A stretch of 64,000 nucleotides of DNA, taken from assembly GCA_030425645.1 (NCBI GenBank), contig JAUHZK010000001.1:404136-468135 (forward strand), in the 5' to 3' direction. Source of the DNA: Gammaproteobacteria bacterium. GTDB taxonomy: Bacteria; Pseudomonadota; Gammaproteobacteria; JAPPPA01. Shown one piece after another: positions 33,501 through 48,500 of this stretch; position 1 is the first letter of the stretch; each line of letters opens with the position of its first letter. Below the pieces are notes generated by a model. It searched no databases and was not told the DNA's origin. It saw only the letters and a program-made list of their open reading frames with translations. A program made the translations under genes and the position numbers.

Positions 33501-36500
33501 TGCAGTTGACTAACAACACTGGTGTTACTCAGAGCAATGTGGCCATTGCCGATGTGATTCCAAACGGCGTCACCGTAACCAACGCGTTGATTTCAAGTGG
33601 CTTAACCACCTTGAACTGTAGCGACAGCTTCGGCTTTGTTGGCGACGGCGTAGACACCTTTGACTGTACCGTGAGCGTATTTGGCCCACCAAGCAGCGGT
33701 GGCACCGTGACTCTAGTCGTGACTGCGCCTAGCGCGGTACCGGCAGGTAACCAGATCACTAACAATGTGACTGTAACCGCGCAAGACGGCAGCCAAACTA
33801 GCAGCAGTGAAGTGACCTTGGTTAATGCACCTAACGTGCAACCAGTTGTGGTTGATAAGCAAGACAGCATCGACCCTGTGGGTGCTGGCGGCAGCTTCAA
33901 CTACACCTTCACGCTAGACAACAACGAAGCCAGCGGCCTGACCGGCGTTGAGCTATCTGACCTTGTACCAGCGGGCGTGGTTATTACCGATATTGACCCA
34001 GGTGCTGGCGTTAGTAACTTGCTATGTAATGGCCAGTTCTTGAGTGGCACCGGCGACGACTTCTCAGACTTTACCGGCGACGGCTCGGCACGTATTGGTT
34101 GTAGCTTCAACCTACTTAACACCGGCCCAAGCGCAGGTACGATCGTATTTGAAGCGATTGCGCCGAATGTAAACGGCACCATTACTAACGAAGTCATGGT
34201 TGAGTTTAATAACGAAGCCAACAGCGACACCGAGGTCACCAATATTGGTGGCGACTTGGATCGTGATGGTGTGCCAGATGCCCAAGACGCCGATGATGAC
34301 GGCGACGGTATCCCAGATGTCGATGAAGGCAATGGCGCGGTAGACACCGACAACGACGGTGTACCAGATAGCCGTGATATTGATGCCGACAACGACGGTA
34401 TTCCAGATGTGATCGAAGCCCAGCCTCAAGGCACGGTGACCTTCACACTACCTAGTGGTGTCGACAACGACGGTGACGGTGTAGATGCAGCGTTTGATGC
34501 TAACGACAACGACGTTAACAACACCGCTGGCCAAACTCCGGTTAACAGCGATGGCCTAGGTCTGCCTGATTATCGTGATACGGATTCGGACGAAGATGGT
34601 GCGCCGGACAACATTGAAGGCCACGACACCAACCGTAACGGTATCTTGGATGGTGCTGAACCAGCCGCTATTAACAACGACTTTACTGACGCTGATGGCG
34701 ATGGCCTAGATGATCGTTATGACAACGTTGATCTAACCGCGCTTAATAGCAGCAACGACCACACCAACCCAACTGGTAGCAATGCGCCGACGCCTGATAC
34801 AGACAGCGACGGCAACCGCAACTGGCGTGATGTGGATGACGACAATGATGGTCTGCGTAGCATTGTTGAAGGTGCCAATATCGACACTGATGGTGATGGC
34901 ATTGCGGATCGTTATGACCTAGACAGTGATAACGACGGCATTAACGACATTATTGAATCTGCTGCTGATCCGCTAACAGCAGATCCTGATGGCGATGGCA
35001 TGTTCCCAGATAGCGCTGATACTACCGGCGACGGTGGCCCAGATGCGCCACAGTCAGCCGTGAACAGCGACAACGATCCGGTGCCTGACTTCCGCGATAT
35101 TGATTCAGATAACGACACAGTGTCTGACTTGATTGAAGGCGGCTCTGGCTGTGCTGACGTTGATGACAACGGTGTTTGTGATCTGAACGACCCAGACCAA
35201 GATGGTATTCAGGGCGCTGCAGATGACAATGTGGGTAACTATGGTGACGCGCCAGACGCGGGCACTCCGTTACCTAACAGCGACACCCCAGGCGCCAATG
35301 CCGACGGTCTACCTGATTACATTGACCCAGACGCGGATGGTGACAACGTTAACGATATTGATGAAGCTGGCAACGGCCCATTAGATAACGACAACGACGG
35401 CCAAGTGGACGGTCCTATTCAGGATTCACCAGACGGTGACGGTGCTGATAACCGTGTCGACAACGATCCAAACAATCACGGTGGTTTGCCAGCGCCTAGC
35501 GCAGCGACTGTTGTGGTTGATAAAGAAGACGTCTTCCTAGACGGCAGCTTTGTGGATACCAATGCTGGCGAAGGTGAAGTCGGCGTCAACGACCTATTCG
35601 GTTACCGCTTCGACTTTACAGTCAACGGTGCTACGCCAGTCAACGGCGTGACCCTAGAAGACGCTTTGCCGAACGGCGTGACTTATGTGGGCGTGGCCCC
35701 GCAAAGTAATAACGTTTCTGCTATCAGCTGTAATGAAGCCTTAGGCACTGTTAGCTGTAGCTTTAACGCTGACCAAGCCAGTGGCTGGTTTGTGGTCCAA
35801 GTGCGTGCTGGCAATAGCACCGGTGATGTCACCAATACGGTTGAAGTGACTGCGCCAGACAATACTCAGTCTAGCGACAGCGAAGACACCACAATCTCAG
35901 CGACCAATGCCTTGGCCGTTGAGTTGGATAAACGTGACAGCGTAGACCCTGTAGATGCAGGTGCTACCTTCGACTACATCTTTGATCTAACCAATAACAC
36001 CGCCGGCACACTGTTTAATGTGCGCCTAGCGGATGTAGTGCCGGTTGGCTTTGAGGTGCTGAGCATTACACCTAGCGTTGGCATCAGCAGCCTAAGCTGT
36101 GATGTGCCGGGCACATTCACAGCCGACGGTATTGATACCTTCGACTGTAACTTCAGCCTAGCTAGCAGCGGCGGCAGCATTACCCTAGGTATGCGTGCGC
36201 CGGCGGCTACCGGTACCTACACCAACCGTGCGGTTGCCATCTTTGACAACAACGGTGATGTAGACGAAGAAACGACCGCGGTTGACCCAGACGACACCGA
36301 TGGTGACGGCGTACCTGACGCGATCGACGAAGACGACGATAACGACGGTATTCCAGACACCGTAGAAGGCGACGGCGCGGTTGATACTGACGGCGACGGC
36401 ATTCCAGATTCATTAGATCTGGATAGCGACAACGACGGTATTAATGACGTAATCGAAGCTGGCGGTGTTGATGCCGATGGCGACGGCTTTGCCGAAGGCA

Positions 36501-39500
36501 GTGGTGGCCAAGAAGGCACCGGCCCAACCGGCATTATTGATACGCCGTTGACTAACCCAACCAACAGCGACAGTGATCCGATTCCGGATTGGCGTGATCT
36601 GGACAGCGACAACGATTCAATTCCTGACTTGGAAGAGAACGGCTCGCCATGCCTAGATACCACACCAAACGATGGTGCCTGTGATGTGAACGACCCTGAC
36701 CAAGACGGTATTCAGGGCGGTGCAGACGGTGACCCAACATTTGGTGACGCCAACGATCCTGATCCACGCAATACAGATGCGCCTGCAGACAACGTGCCGG
36801 ATTACCGTGACCCAGACTCTGACAACGACGGTATTCCAGACGTTGTAGAGCAAGGCAATGGCGCCTTGGATCCAAACGGTGACGGCGAGATCGACAACGT
36901 TAGTGATCCTGACGGCGACGGCCTGCCAAATAACGGCGGCGTAGATAACCTGCCAAATGACTTTGGTGGCGGTGATGATCCTGTTGATACCGATGGTGAC
37001 GGTGTACCTGATCCACGTGATCTAGACAGCGACAACGACGGCATTAACGACGTACGTGAAGCTGGCGGCGACGACCCAGACGGCAACGGCTTAGCCGATG
37101 GCCCAGACGGTAACGACGGTGACGGCGATGGCATGATCGATACGCCGCTAACACCAGTGAACAGCGATAACGATCCGATTCCTGACTTCCAGGATCTGGA
37201 TTCAGACAACGACACCATCTCTGACCTAGTTGAAGGTGGTTCTGGCTGTACTGATAACCTGTCTAACGAGACTGGCGCCGCGGTGAACGGTGGCGACGGT
37301 ATGTGTGACGAGGGTGACAACGACGGTGACGGTATTACCGACAGCGCTGACGACAATGACGGCGTCTTCGGTGAGAACGGTGACCCTGCGCCGCTAGACG
37401 GCCCAGACGGTGACGGCAACCCGAACTTCACCGACCCAGACAGCAATAACGACAACACCCCAGATATTGATGATGTGGGTAACGGCTCGCTAGACGGCAA
37501 CGGTGACGGCCAAGTTGATGGTCCAATCCAAGACCCAGACGGCGACGGTGTTGATAACCGTGTGGATGACGACGATGCCAACTTTGGTGGTCTACCTGCG
37601 CCAGTAACGGCAACGGTGACAGTCGCTAAAGAAGACTTCTACCCAACCAATGACCCAGTGGATACAGCCAGTGGTGATGGTGCGGTTGAAGCTGGTGATC
37701 CGTTCCGTTATGTGATTGCCTTGGCAACTGCGGCGGCGCCACAAAATAACGTGCAGATCGCTGACATCATTCCAAATGGAATGCGTGTAGAAGCGGTCAC
37801 CGCCGGCACTAATGTGACCATCAATAGCTGCGATGCCAACGGCTTCGTCGGCAATGGTGCAAGCGCCTTTAACTGTAACGTTAACCTGACGGCGGCTGCG
37901 GGCACATTGATCTTTGATGTGATCGCGCCTAGCACCACCGGTACCGTGAATAACCAAGTAACGGTAACCGCCAACGACAACAGCCAAAACTCTGACAGTG
38001 AAACCACTGACATTGTGGCTGGCAGCAGCCTTGCGGTGCAGCTAACCAAGTTGGATAGTGCAGATCCGCTGACCACTGGTCAGGCCTTCACTTACACCTT
38101 AGAGCTGCAGAAAAATGCCGCCGGTACCTTGAACAACGTACAGCTGGACGACGTAGTACCAGCTGGCGTGACGGTAACCGATATTGATCCAGGCACCGGT
38201 GTGTCTAACTTGATCTGTAACGGCACGCTACAAACAGGTACCACCGATAACTTCCCAGATGTGATCGGTGATGGCAGTACGCCAATTACTTGTACCTTGA
38301 CCTTGACCAGCAGCGGTTTGGTAACAGTTGAGGCTACCGCCCCAGTAACACCGGGCGATGTAACCAATAACGCTACCGTGGTGTTTGACAACAACGGTGA
38401 CACTGACAGCGAAACCACCGCAATTGGTGCGCCTACCACGGCTGAAGTCAGCATTGATAAAGTCGACTCGGTAGATCCGATTGCGCAAGGCGGCCAAACC
38501 GTTTACACCATCACGGTGTCTAACGCTGGCCCAGCGGCAGCGACCAATGTCCAAGTTGTGGATGTGGTACCGACTGAATTCAGTAGCTTTACTGTGGCTC
38601 AAGGTGACTTCGACGGCTGTAATACCAATAGCCAAACTGTGACCTGTAACGTAGCTAGCCTGAACGCTAATGCCTTGGCACAGTTCACCGTGACAGTGAC
38701 CGCACCGTTAACAGACGGTGCGTACACCAACACTGTGTCGCTAACTGCTGACAATGATGTTGATCTAGCTAATAACTCAGCTACCCAAACTACCGTGGTA
38801 GGTAACGGTATTGATCTGCAAATTGAGAAAGCCGATAGCACTGACCCAGTGCCACAAGGCAATGCGTTTGCTTACACCGTGACGGTGACTAACTTGAGCA
38901 GCACACAAGCCGCCACCAATATTGTGGTGACCGATGTGATGCCAGCCTTGTTTAGCAACTTCTCAGCGGCACAGGGCGACTTTGACCAGTGCACCATTAA
39001 TGGCCAGGTAGTGAGCTGTGACTTGGATAGCCTAGCTGCCAACGGCACTGCTAACTTCACCATTAATGTGACCGCGCCGAATGTGGACGACCAAGTCACT
39101 AATAACGTGGCAGTGGCGTCTGACTTCGACAACAACGCAGCGAACGACTCTGCCTCTGAAGCCACCACCATTGGCTTGGGTGCAGGTGATAACGCTGACC
39201 TTGAAGTCACTAAGACAGCGGCTACTGCTACGGCAGTGCCGGGTACCGATCTAGACTTCACCATTGTTGTGACCAATAACGGTCCAGATGAGGTTGTTGA
39301 TGCAGCGGTAGTGGATAACTTTGATCCGGCGATCTTTGACCAAGGTCAGATTAGTTGGAACTGTAATATCACTGCGGCAGGCACCGGTTCAGGCAGCAAT
39401 GCTTGTGGCTCGCCTAGCGGCAGCGGTGATATCAATACCACCGTATCGCTTCGCAATGATGCTGTTGCCACCTTTACCGTGACTGCACGCGTATTACCGT

Positions 39501-42500
39501 CGGCAACCGGCACCGCTCCGAATACAGCAACCGCGACTGTACCGTCAGGTGTAGCTGATCCGGATACCACCAATAACAGTGGCACCGACGACGATACCGA
39601 CCTGACACCACAAGGCGATGTCACCGTGGTTAAAGCCAACCCTGCAGGTAATGTAGTGGCGGGCAGCAGCACCGTTTACACCGTGACCGTGACTAACGCC
39701 GGTCCTTCAGATGTAGTCGGTCTACGTGTGACTGACGACATTGACGACACTGTATTTGACCAAGCCAATAGCACTTGGACTTGCGTGGCCAGCGCCGGTG
39801 GTGCTTGCAGCAATGCCAATGGCAGTGGCGATATTGATGAGCTGGTTAACGTGGCTGCTAACGGCACCGTAACCTTTGAAATCACCGCGCAAGTGCGTGG
39901 CGATGCCCGTGGCACCGCCAGCAACTCGGTTGACGTGGACGGCCCTGTGGGCACCACGGATACCAACGGTGATCCAATTGACGAAACCAGCAACGATGGT
40001 CCAGACACCATTGATGTGGTCAACGCGCTAACCGTTACTAAGACGGATAACCAGAATAGCTATATGCCTGGCACCGCGGTGACTTACGAAATCGTAGTCA
40101 GCAACGCCGGTCCAAGTACCGCTGTGGCTGCCACCGTAGTGGATAACTTCCAAGCACCGATTACCTCAGTAGTTTGGAACTGTGTAGCTAGTGCGGGTGC
40201 GAGCTGTGAGAGCGGTAGCAACCTAACGACAGACATTAACGACACCGTGACCATTCCAGCGGGCGGCAATGTCACCTACACCGTACAGGCGCAGATTGAT
40301 AACAACGCCTCCGGTGATTTGGTTAACACCGTTACCGTGACCGACACTGTTAATAACGATGTTTACAGCGCTGTCGACACCGATACCTTGGCAACAGGTA
40401 TTACTGACCTAGCTATCACCAAGTCGGGTGGTACTGGAAATGTGATTCCTGGAACCACGGTGAACTACACCGTTGAAGTGACCAATAACGGTCCACAAAG
40501 TGCTGTTAATGCACTGGTTATTGACCAGTTCGATGCCGCGATATTCGATGTCGCGAATGTACTGTGGAGCTGTGTAGCCTCGGCAGGTGCAAGCTGCACT
40601 ACCGCTGTTAGCAATGGCGACATTAATGACACTGTGCTGTTGCCAGTGAATGGCATCTTGACCTACACCATTGCTGCGCCAGTGTTAAGCAGTGCCACCG
40701 GTACTGTTGAAAACACCGCGCGTATCGTACCGCCGCAATTAGTAGCGGACAGCAACACCAGCAACAACGCTGATACTGTCAGCGGCACGCTAACGCCACA
40801 AGGCGACCTAGTAATGGCTAAGACCACCGACGGCAACCCAGTGGTCGCCGGCGCTGCGGTTAACTACATCATTACCGTGACCAATAACGGCACCTCTGAT
40901 GCAGTTGGCATTACCGTTACCGATACCTTCAGTGCTCAGTTTGAAGCGGGTAGCGTCAGCTGGACTTGTAACGCACCAACTGGCAGCAGTTGTGGCGCGG
41001 CCAGTGGCAACGACAACATCAGCACCACCGTTAACGTGGAAGCCGGTGATGTGGTGACCTTTAACGCTACCGGCACGGTACGTGCAGACCTAACTGCCGG
41101 TCCGGTTAGCAATACTGCTAGCTTGATCTTGAATGGCTTTAACGACACCAATGGTGGCAACAACAGCTTCACCCGCGACGACACCTTGTTGCGTCAAGCT
41201 GACATCGTTGTGACTAAGGATGACGGTCAGTCTAGTTACCTAGCGGGCGGCACTTTGGATTACGTGATTACCGTAACCAACAACGGCCCATCGGATGCTG
41301 ATGCAGTGCGTCTGATTGATACTTTGCCAGCTGGCATTGCATCGGCCAGCACCACTTGCTCTGCCGCCGGTGGTGCAAGCTGCCCAGTGAGTATTCCAAA
41401 TGGCAGCATTGACCAAACCGTGGCGATTCCAGCGGGTGGCGTGCTGACCTTGAATATGACCGCTTCAGTTGATGGTGGCGCGACAGCGGATATCACCAAC
41501 GTAGCTCAAGCCATTATGGTGGGTGCAACTCAGGACCCAGATACCAGCAATAACGAAGGCCGTGACACTGATACCGCGGCGACCTCGCAAGTTGATTTGG
41601 TTATCACTAAGACTGATAACACCACTGTGGCGATACCTGGTAATGACCTGCAGTACGTGATCACTGTGACCAATAACGGTCCGGCTGATGTGCTGGATGC
41701 ACGTGTGGTCGATCTGTTAGATCGCAATGTGTTTGATATGAGCAACGTAAGTTGGGAGTGTCAGGTACAGACTAGCGGAACCGGTGTGGCTAACTGTGAT
41801 GCCTCTGGTACCCAGACTGGCGACGTAGACACTACCGTTGATCTGTCAGCGAATGACCTTGCCAACGGCAATACCGCGTCGGCCGTCATCACGGTAACTG
41901 CCCGTGTTCGCACCGATGCCACCGGCACCATCTCGAATACCGCCACTGTTACCGCGCCAAACGGTGTGGCTGACGTGAACACCGGTAGCAACAGTGCAAC
42001 CGACGATGACACTAACCTGACGCCACGTGTGGATCTGGCGGTTACTAAGTCGAATGACATTCTGAACCCAGCCACACCAGTGAATAGCGTGGTTGCCGGT
42101 GCAGATACCAGCTACACCATTGTGGTTAGCAACGCTGGTCCGTCTGACGCTACCGGCGTGGCTGTGAATGACAACCTTAGCCGGTTCGCGGCTGCTAGCT
42201 GGACCTGTGTTGGCTCCACCACTGAGGCTGACTGTACGGCTAGTGGTAGTGGCTCTATTGCCGAAACCGCGGTTAACATTCCAGCCGGCGAGTCGGTAAC
42301 CTACACAGTGGTAGCGACGGTAGCTGCTGACGCTAGCGGTGTTGTGACTAACCAAGTCACTGTGGGTAGTGCCGCTATCGACACCAACGGTGGCAACAAC
42401 AACGACAGCGATACCGATACGGTAGTGCGTCAGGCCGATTTGAGTGTGACTAAGTCTGATGGCCAAACTAGCTATCTGCCTGGCGGCCAACTGGTTTACA

Positions 42501-45500
42501 CCATGGTGGTTAGCAATGCCGGTCCGTCAGACGTGAACGGTGCCCGGATCACCGACGACTTTGATAACAATCAAATCACCAGCGCTACGACGACCTGTAC
42601 GCTAGCGTCTGGCAGCACCGCAACCTGCCCAAGCATCAACCCAATTAGTGGTGATCTGAATGGTGTTAGCTTCAATATTCCAGCCGGTGAGCAGGTAACG
42701 TTCACGTCGACTGTGAATGTAGGCAGTAATGCGGCTAGCTTCGGCGACCTAACCAACCGCGTTGATGTGGCGACAGCTAGCGGTGTGACCGAAATTAATA
42801 CCGGTAACAACTTCGCTATCGACGTCGACAGCCCAGCTACTGGTGAGGCCGATCTGCAGATCACGAAGACTGATAACACCACCGGTGGTGTGGCGGGTGA
42901 AACCGTCACCTACATCATTGATGTGACCAACGCCGGTCCATCAAATGTGTTTGATGCACAGGTGCTGGATCAGTTTGATAGCAGCGTATTTAGCAGCGTG
43001 ACCTGGTCATGCAGTACCCAAGCGGGTGTGGCTAACTGCGATACCGCTAATGGCAATGGTGATATCGACGCCACCGTCGACTTGGCAAATGGTGCGACTG
43101 TACGCTTTGCAGCTATTGCTACCATTGCGGCTGATGCAACCGGTACAGCTGCCAACACTGCGACAGTAGTCGCCCCAGCGGGTACTGCCGATAGCAATGT
43201 AGCTAACAATAGTGCTGTTGATGACGACACCGTGATTAGCCGTGCGGCGGTGATCACCATTGATAAATCTAGCAGCGTGGGTAGCGTCATTGCGGGTGGT
43301 CGTGTGACCTACAGCATCGTGGTTGAGAACGACGGCCCGTCGGATGTGACTGGTGTTGATGTAACCGACACCTTCCCAGCCTCCATTGTGTTGGCTGACA
43401 CCACTTGGATTTGTGCGGCTGGTGCTGGTGCGGACTGCGCCGACGGCCTACAAAGTGCCCAGCACATTAATGACACCGTTAGTATTCCTGCTAACAGCAG
43501 TGTGACTTACACCGTAGATGCGGCGGTGGCAGCTGATGCCAGCGGCACTTTGGTGAACAGTGCGTCGCTAAGCTTGCCTACCGGCGTGGTAGCCCGTGCA
43601 GGTTCGGTGCTGAGTGAAAATGAAATTGATAGCATCCAGCAATCAGTTGATCTAGCCATTACTAAAGACGATGGCCAGGCCAGCTACTTGCCGGGTGGCA
43701 GCTTGACTTACACCATTGTGGTCACCAACGCCGGCCCATCAGATGCGGCTAGCGCCACGGTTACTGACACCTTTGATAGCAATATCATTGATGTGGCTAA
43801 CACCAGCTGGACTTGTGCCGCTACTGGCTCAGCTAGCTGTAATGGCGGCAGTGCCAGTAACTTGGTAGATACCATTGCTGTGCCTGTGGGCGAAACGGTG
43901 ACCTACACCGTTACCGCACCGATCTTGCCAGGTGCGAGTGGCACCCTAACCAATACGGCGTCTGTGACACCGTCGGGTGTGGCTGACTCAGACACCTCGA
44001 ACAACAGCAACGACGACGTTGATACGCCGGCCACGGCCACCGCTGACTTGGCGATCACCAAGTCTGACGGTGTCTTAACCGCCGTGCCTGGTGACAGCAA
44101 CCCAATTGAGTACAGCATTGTAGTAACCAATGCTGGCCCAGCCGCGGTTAGCAACGCTCGGGTGACCGACATCTTTGACCCAGCCGTCTTTAATGTGGCG
44201 GCGGTGCAGTGGAGTTGTGTAGCTCAATCTAGTGGTGGCGGTAGTGCGAACTGTGACGTCTTTAGCGGCACTGGCAATATCGATACCACCATCGACTTAG
44301 GTGTGCACGGTGGTGCGCAGGTATCTCAAGTGACCTTTACCGTGATGGCGCCAGTATTGAGTGGTGCTACCGGCACGGTGTCTAACACTGCTACGGTGAT
44401 TGCACCATCTGGTACGGCTGATCTTGATACCAGCAATAACAGCTCTACCGATGCTGATACCATGCTTGAGCCTGCGGTTAACGTGAATGTGACCAAGGTT
44501 GATACACCGGCTGTGACACAAGTGGCAGCAGGTGCTAGCACTACCTACGTGATTGAAGTGACTAACAGTGGTCCTTCTGCAGCCACCAATGTGGGTGTTA
44601 GCGATGCGATTCCGGCAGGCGTCAGTGCTATGAGCTGGAGCTGTGCAGGTACTAATGGAGCGGTATGTACTGGTGGTAATAACACTGGTGCGATTACTGA
44701 CAGCATTGACCTACCAGTGAATGGCGTAGCTACCTACACCGTGAATGTGGATGTGGCGGCTGATGCCACTGGCACTATTAACAACGTGGTGAATATCACC
44801 GTGCCTGACCAAACCAACGACGTGAACGCCGTTGAGCAGGCTAGCGATGTGAACAATGTGGTGCGTGACGCTGACATTAGCATTACTAAGACTGACGGCC
44901 AGAACAGCTACCAAGCAGGTGGCAGCCTGACCTATACCGTGACTGTGACCAATAACGGCCCATCTGATGTGGCTGGCATAGTGGTTACCGACGATCTACC
45001 AGCCAGCCATTTGGATGACGTCAACGCGACATGGACCTGTGTAGACAACAGCAATGCTAATTGCGCGGTGGCCTCTGGTACTGGTGACATTAATGAGACT
45101 GTAGCGATTGCTGCGGGCCAGAGCTTGATTTACACCATCAATGTGGATGTGAATCCGGGTGCTAGTGGTGTCTTGACCAACCAGGCCAGCATTACCGTGC
45201 CGACCACTGGTCCTAACGCCGTGATCAACGATGATCCAAACAACAACAGTGCGCTGGATAGTGATACTGAAGCCAGTGGTGTGGCCGACTTACGCGTGAC
45301 GAAGACGGATAACGCCAGCACGGCAACGCCGGGTGAAAGCGTGACTTACACCATCACCGTGGTTAACGACGGCCCTGCGGCGGTCACTCGCGCCGAGGTG
45401 CGGGACATCTTTGATCCGACCTTGTTCGACGTCAGTGGCATTACCTGGTCATGTAGCATTGTCACCGGCGGTGCTGGCAGCGGTACCTGTCATGAGCTGA

Positions 45501-48500
45501 CTGGCACTGGCAACATCATTGCTGATGTTGATCTGAGCCCAACTGCGGGTGCCGACAGTGCCTCTGCTAGGTTTACCGTGACAGCGCCAGTATTGAGCAG
45601 CGCCACCGGCAACCTCAGCAACACCGTGCTGGTAACCGCGCCTTCTGGTGTGGCCGACACCGATACCGCGAACAACACAGCGACTGACGACGACACGGCC
45701 CTTGTGGTTGAATCCGACGTTAGTGTGACCAAGACCAATAACAGCGGCACTGCAGTGGCTGGTGAAACCACGACTTATGAAATTGTGGTAGCCAATGCGG
45801 GTCCATCTGATGCGGTAGGCATTAGCCTGACCGATACCTTTGGTGCAGCCTTTAGCGCGGTAGAGTGGAGTTGCAGCGGCAGCGACGCTAGCGTGGTATG
45901 TCCTGCGGCAGATACCGGTAACATCAGCACCACTGTTGATGTGCCTGCCGGCGAGTCGGCTACCTTCACCGCTGTTGCTACGCTAGATAGCGCAGCTACC
46001 GGTAGTCTCAACAACACCGCCACCATTAGTGTGGCTGGCGATACGACTCCGGCGAACAATAGCGACAGCGATAACGGTGATGCGATTACCCAACGTACTG
46101 AGTTAAGCATTACTAAAGACGATGGCCAGGCTAGCTACCTACCGGGTGGCAACCTGAGCTATACCATTGTGGTTAATAACGCCGGTCCTTCGGATGCGGT
46201 CGGCGCTACCGTAACTGACAACTTGGATAGTGACCTAAGCGGTAGCTGGACTTGTACGGGTACCGGTGGCGCCACTTGTGGTTCCGGTAATGGCGATATT
46301 AATGACACCGTTAACATCCCAGCAGGCGAGTCAGTCACATATACATTAGATGTGACCGTTGATGGCGGCGCCTCTGGTGACCTCGAGAACACGGCTACTG
46401 TGGCTAAACCAGCGGCTGCTGCAGAGCAAAATGCGGCCGGTAATGACAATGTCGCGGTTGACCTGAACTCTCAGGCTACCGGTGAAGCTGACCTGTCAGT
46501 AACTAAGACTGACGGTGTTACTGCGGCCATCGCAGGCGGCAGCGTGACCTACACCATTCGCGTGACCAATAGCGGCCCATCGGCTGTGACCGGCGCGACC
46601 GTGGTAGATACCTTAGATACCTCTATCTTTGATGTGGCGGCTAGCCAGTGGACCTGTAGTATCACCACCGGTACCGGCAACTGTAATGCTGGCCCTGTGG
46701 TAGGCGATATTGACACCACGGTTGATCTAGACAGCGGTGCAGTAGCAACCTTTAGCCTAACGGCCGCCATCCGCAGTGATGCCACTGGCACCGCCGCTAA
46801 CACCGCGCGCGTAACACCGCCGGCTGGCGTTGCTGATCCGGATACCAGCGACAATGTGGTCACTGATGGTGATACTGCTATTTCGCAGTCAGGCACCTTG
46901 GTAATTGATAAGAACGACGGCGTGACAAGCGTTCGTGCAGGCGAAAGTCTGACCTACACGATTTCGGTGACCAATAGTGGTCCATCCGATGCCGTGGGAG
47001 CTCTGGTTAGCGACACCTTGCCGGCTCAAATTGATGCGGCCAACTCTAGCTGGACCTGTTCTGGTTCAGTGGCTGATGCCAATTGCCCAGCAACCGGTAG
47101 CGGCAACCTAAGCAATGTCGTGGTAGACGTTCCTGCGGGCGAAAATGTGACCTTTACTGTCACGGCGCCTGTATTGGCTAGTGCCACAGGCACCATTAGC
47201 AATACCGCTACTGTGACTGCTCCGACTGGCTTTACGGTGGATAGCACTAATGCGACCGATGCCGACACCAACGTAGTTGTGGAAGCTGACCTAGCGATTA
47301 CTAAATCTAACGGCCAGCTAAGTTACGTACCGGGCAGCACAGTGACCTGGCAGGTGACTGTGACTAACAATGGTCCAGCTGACGTGACCGCAGCGGAAGT
47401 GACAGACATCTTCCCTGCGACGCATGTGACTTCGGTTAGCACCAGCTGTACTGCTACTAGCGGCGCTGTGTGCCCAGCGATACCAATCAATGGTGACCTG
47501 AATGCTGTGCTGGTTGATCTAGCAGCGGGTAGCTCAGTGACCTTCGAAGCGACTGCTCAAATCAGCGGCGGCGCTACTGGCGACCTAGTTAATACCGCCA
47601 CTGTGGCAGCCCCAGCGGGTGTGACTGATCCAGCCACGGGTACTAATAACAGTGCTACCGATACTGACACCGTAACTACCGTGGCGACTGATCTGACGAT
47701 TACCAAGTCAGACGGTGCCACCGCGGCAGCACCGGGTACGGATGTGACCTACAACATCGTGGTTACTAACCAAGGCAGTATTGATGTCGACGACGCCCGC
47801 GTGGTTGATACCTTAGATAGTGGTCTGTTCGACTTGTCGCAAACCAGCTGGAGCTGTTCAGTCAGCGCTGGTACTGCTAACTGTGACGCTGGCAGCGGTA
47901 ACGGCAATATCGACACTACCGTAGACCTTGATGCTGGCGCCAGCGTGACCTTTAGCCTAGAGGCGAGGGTGCGGGCAGACGCCACTGGTACCCTAAGCAA
48001 CAGTGTTAGCGTGACGCCGCCTGCAGGTATTGCTGATAGCGATACTTCAAACAACGGTGCTACCGACGCTGATACCGATCTAGAGCCACTGGTTGATATC
48101 GCAATTGCGAAGACCAACGGCGCTAACTCAGTCACTGCAGGTGAAACTACCGTTTACACCGTCACCGTGACCAACGCTGGTCCTTCGGATGCGGTGGGCC
48201 TCACTGTGGAAGACTTACTGCACAGTGATATTGACGTGGCGAATACCACTTGGAGCTGTGCGCCAAGCGTGGGTGCTGTATGCACTACGGGTACGCAAAC
48301 CCAAACCATTAACGACACCGTTACTGTGCCGGCTGGTGGTCAAGTGGTATATACCATTACTGCACCAATCAATGCTGGCGCCACTGGCCCTGTAGAGAAC
48401 ACCGCGACGGTGACCGTGCCTAGTGGTACCACCGATAGCAGTGCTGGTAACGACAGTGCGACTGATTCTGACGCCGTCGATCGTGTGGTTGACCTAGCGG

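Larger units (their letters stand above)
18960..37600 (+). repeat. Interspersed calcium-binding (thrombospondin-3/EF-hand-like) repeat blocks
   Basis: Blocks of DxDxDGxxD motifs recur in two long forms. Form 1 contains [16 protein letters not shown], then [24 protein letters not shown], then GDGVCDE..QDGDGIQ. It occurs near 21880, 24700, 26030, 29110, 31020, 36410 and 37000. Form 2 contains [16 protein letters not shown] and a [11 protein letters not shown] or PDNVEGHD step. It occurs near 19570, 20700, 28010, 30470 and 34370. Each motif is a potential Ca2+ site, so well over a hundred ions could be bound. Beta-sandwich and DUF11 domains separate the blocks. Confidence 0.8.

Noticed and set aside
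36802-37581. 259-aa minus-strand ORF, Ser/Pro-rich
   Set aside because: Reverse reading of Asp/Gly-rich codons (GAC, GGC) of the calcium-binding blocks; many similar shadows occur across 18-38 kb.
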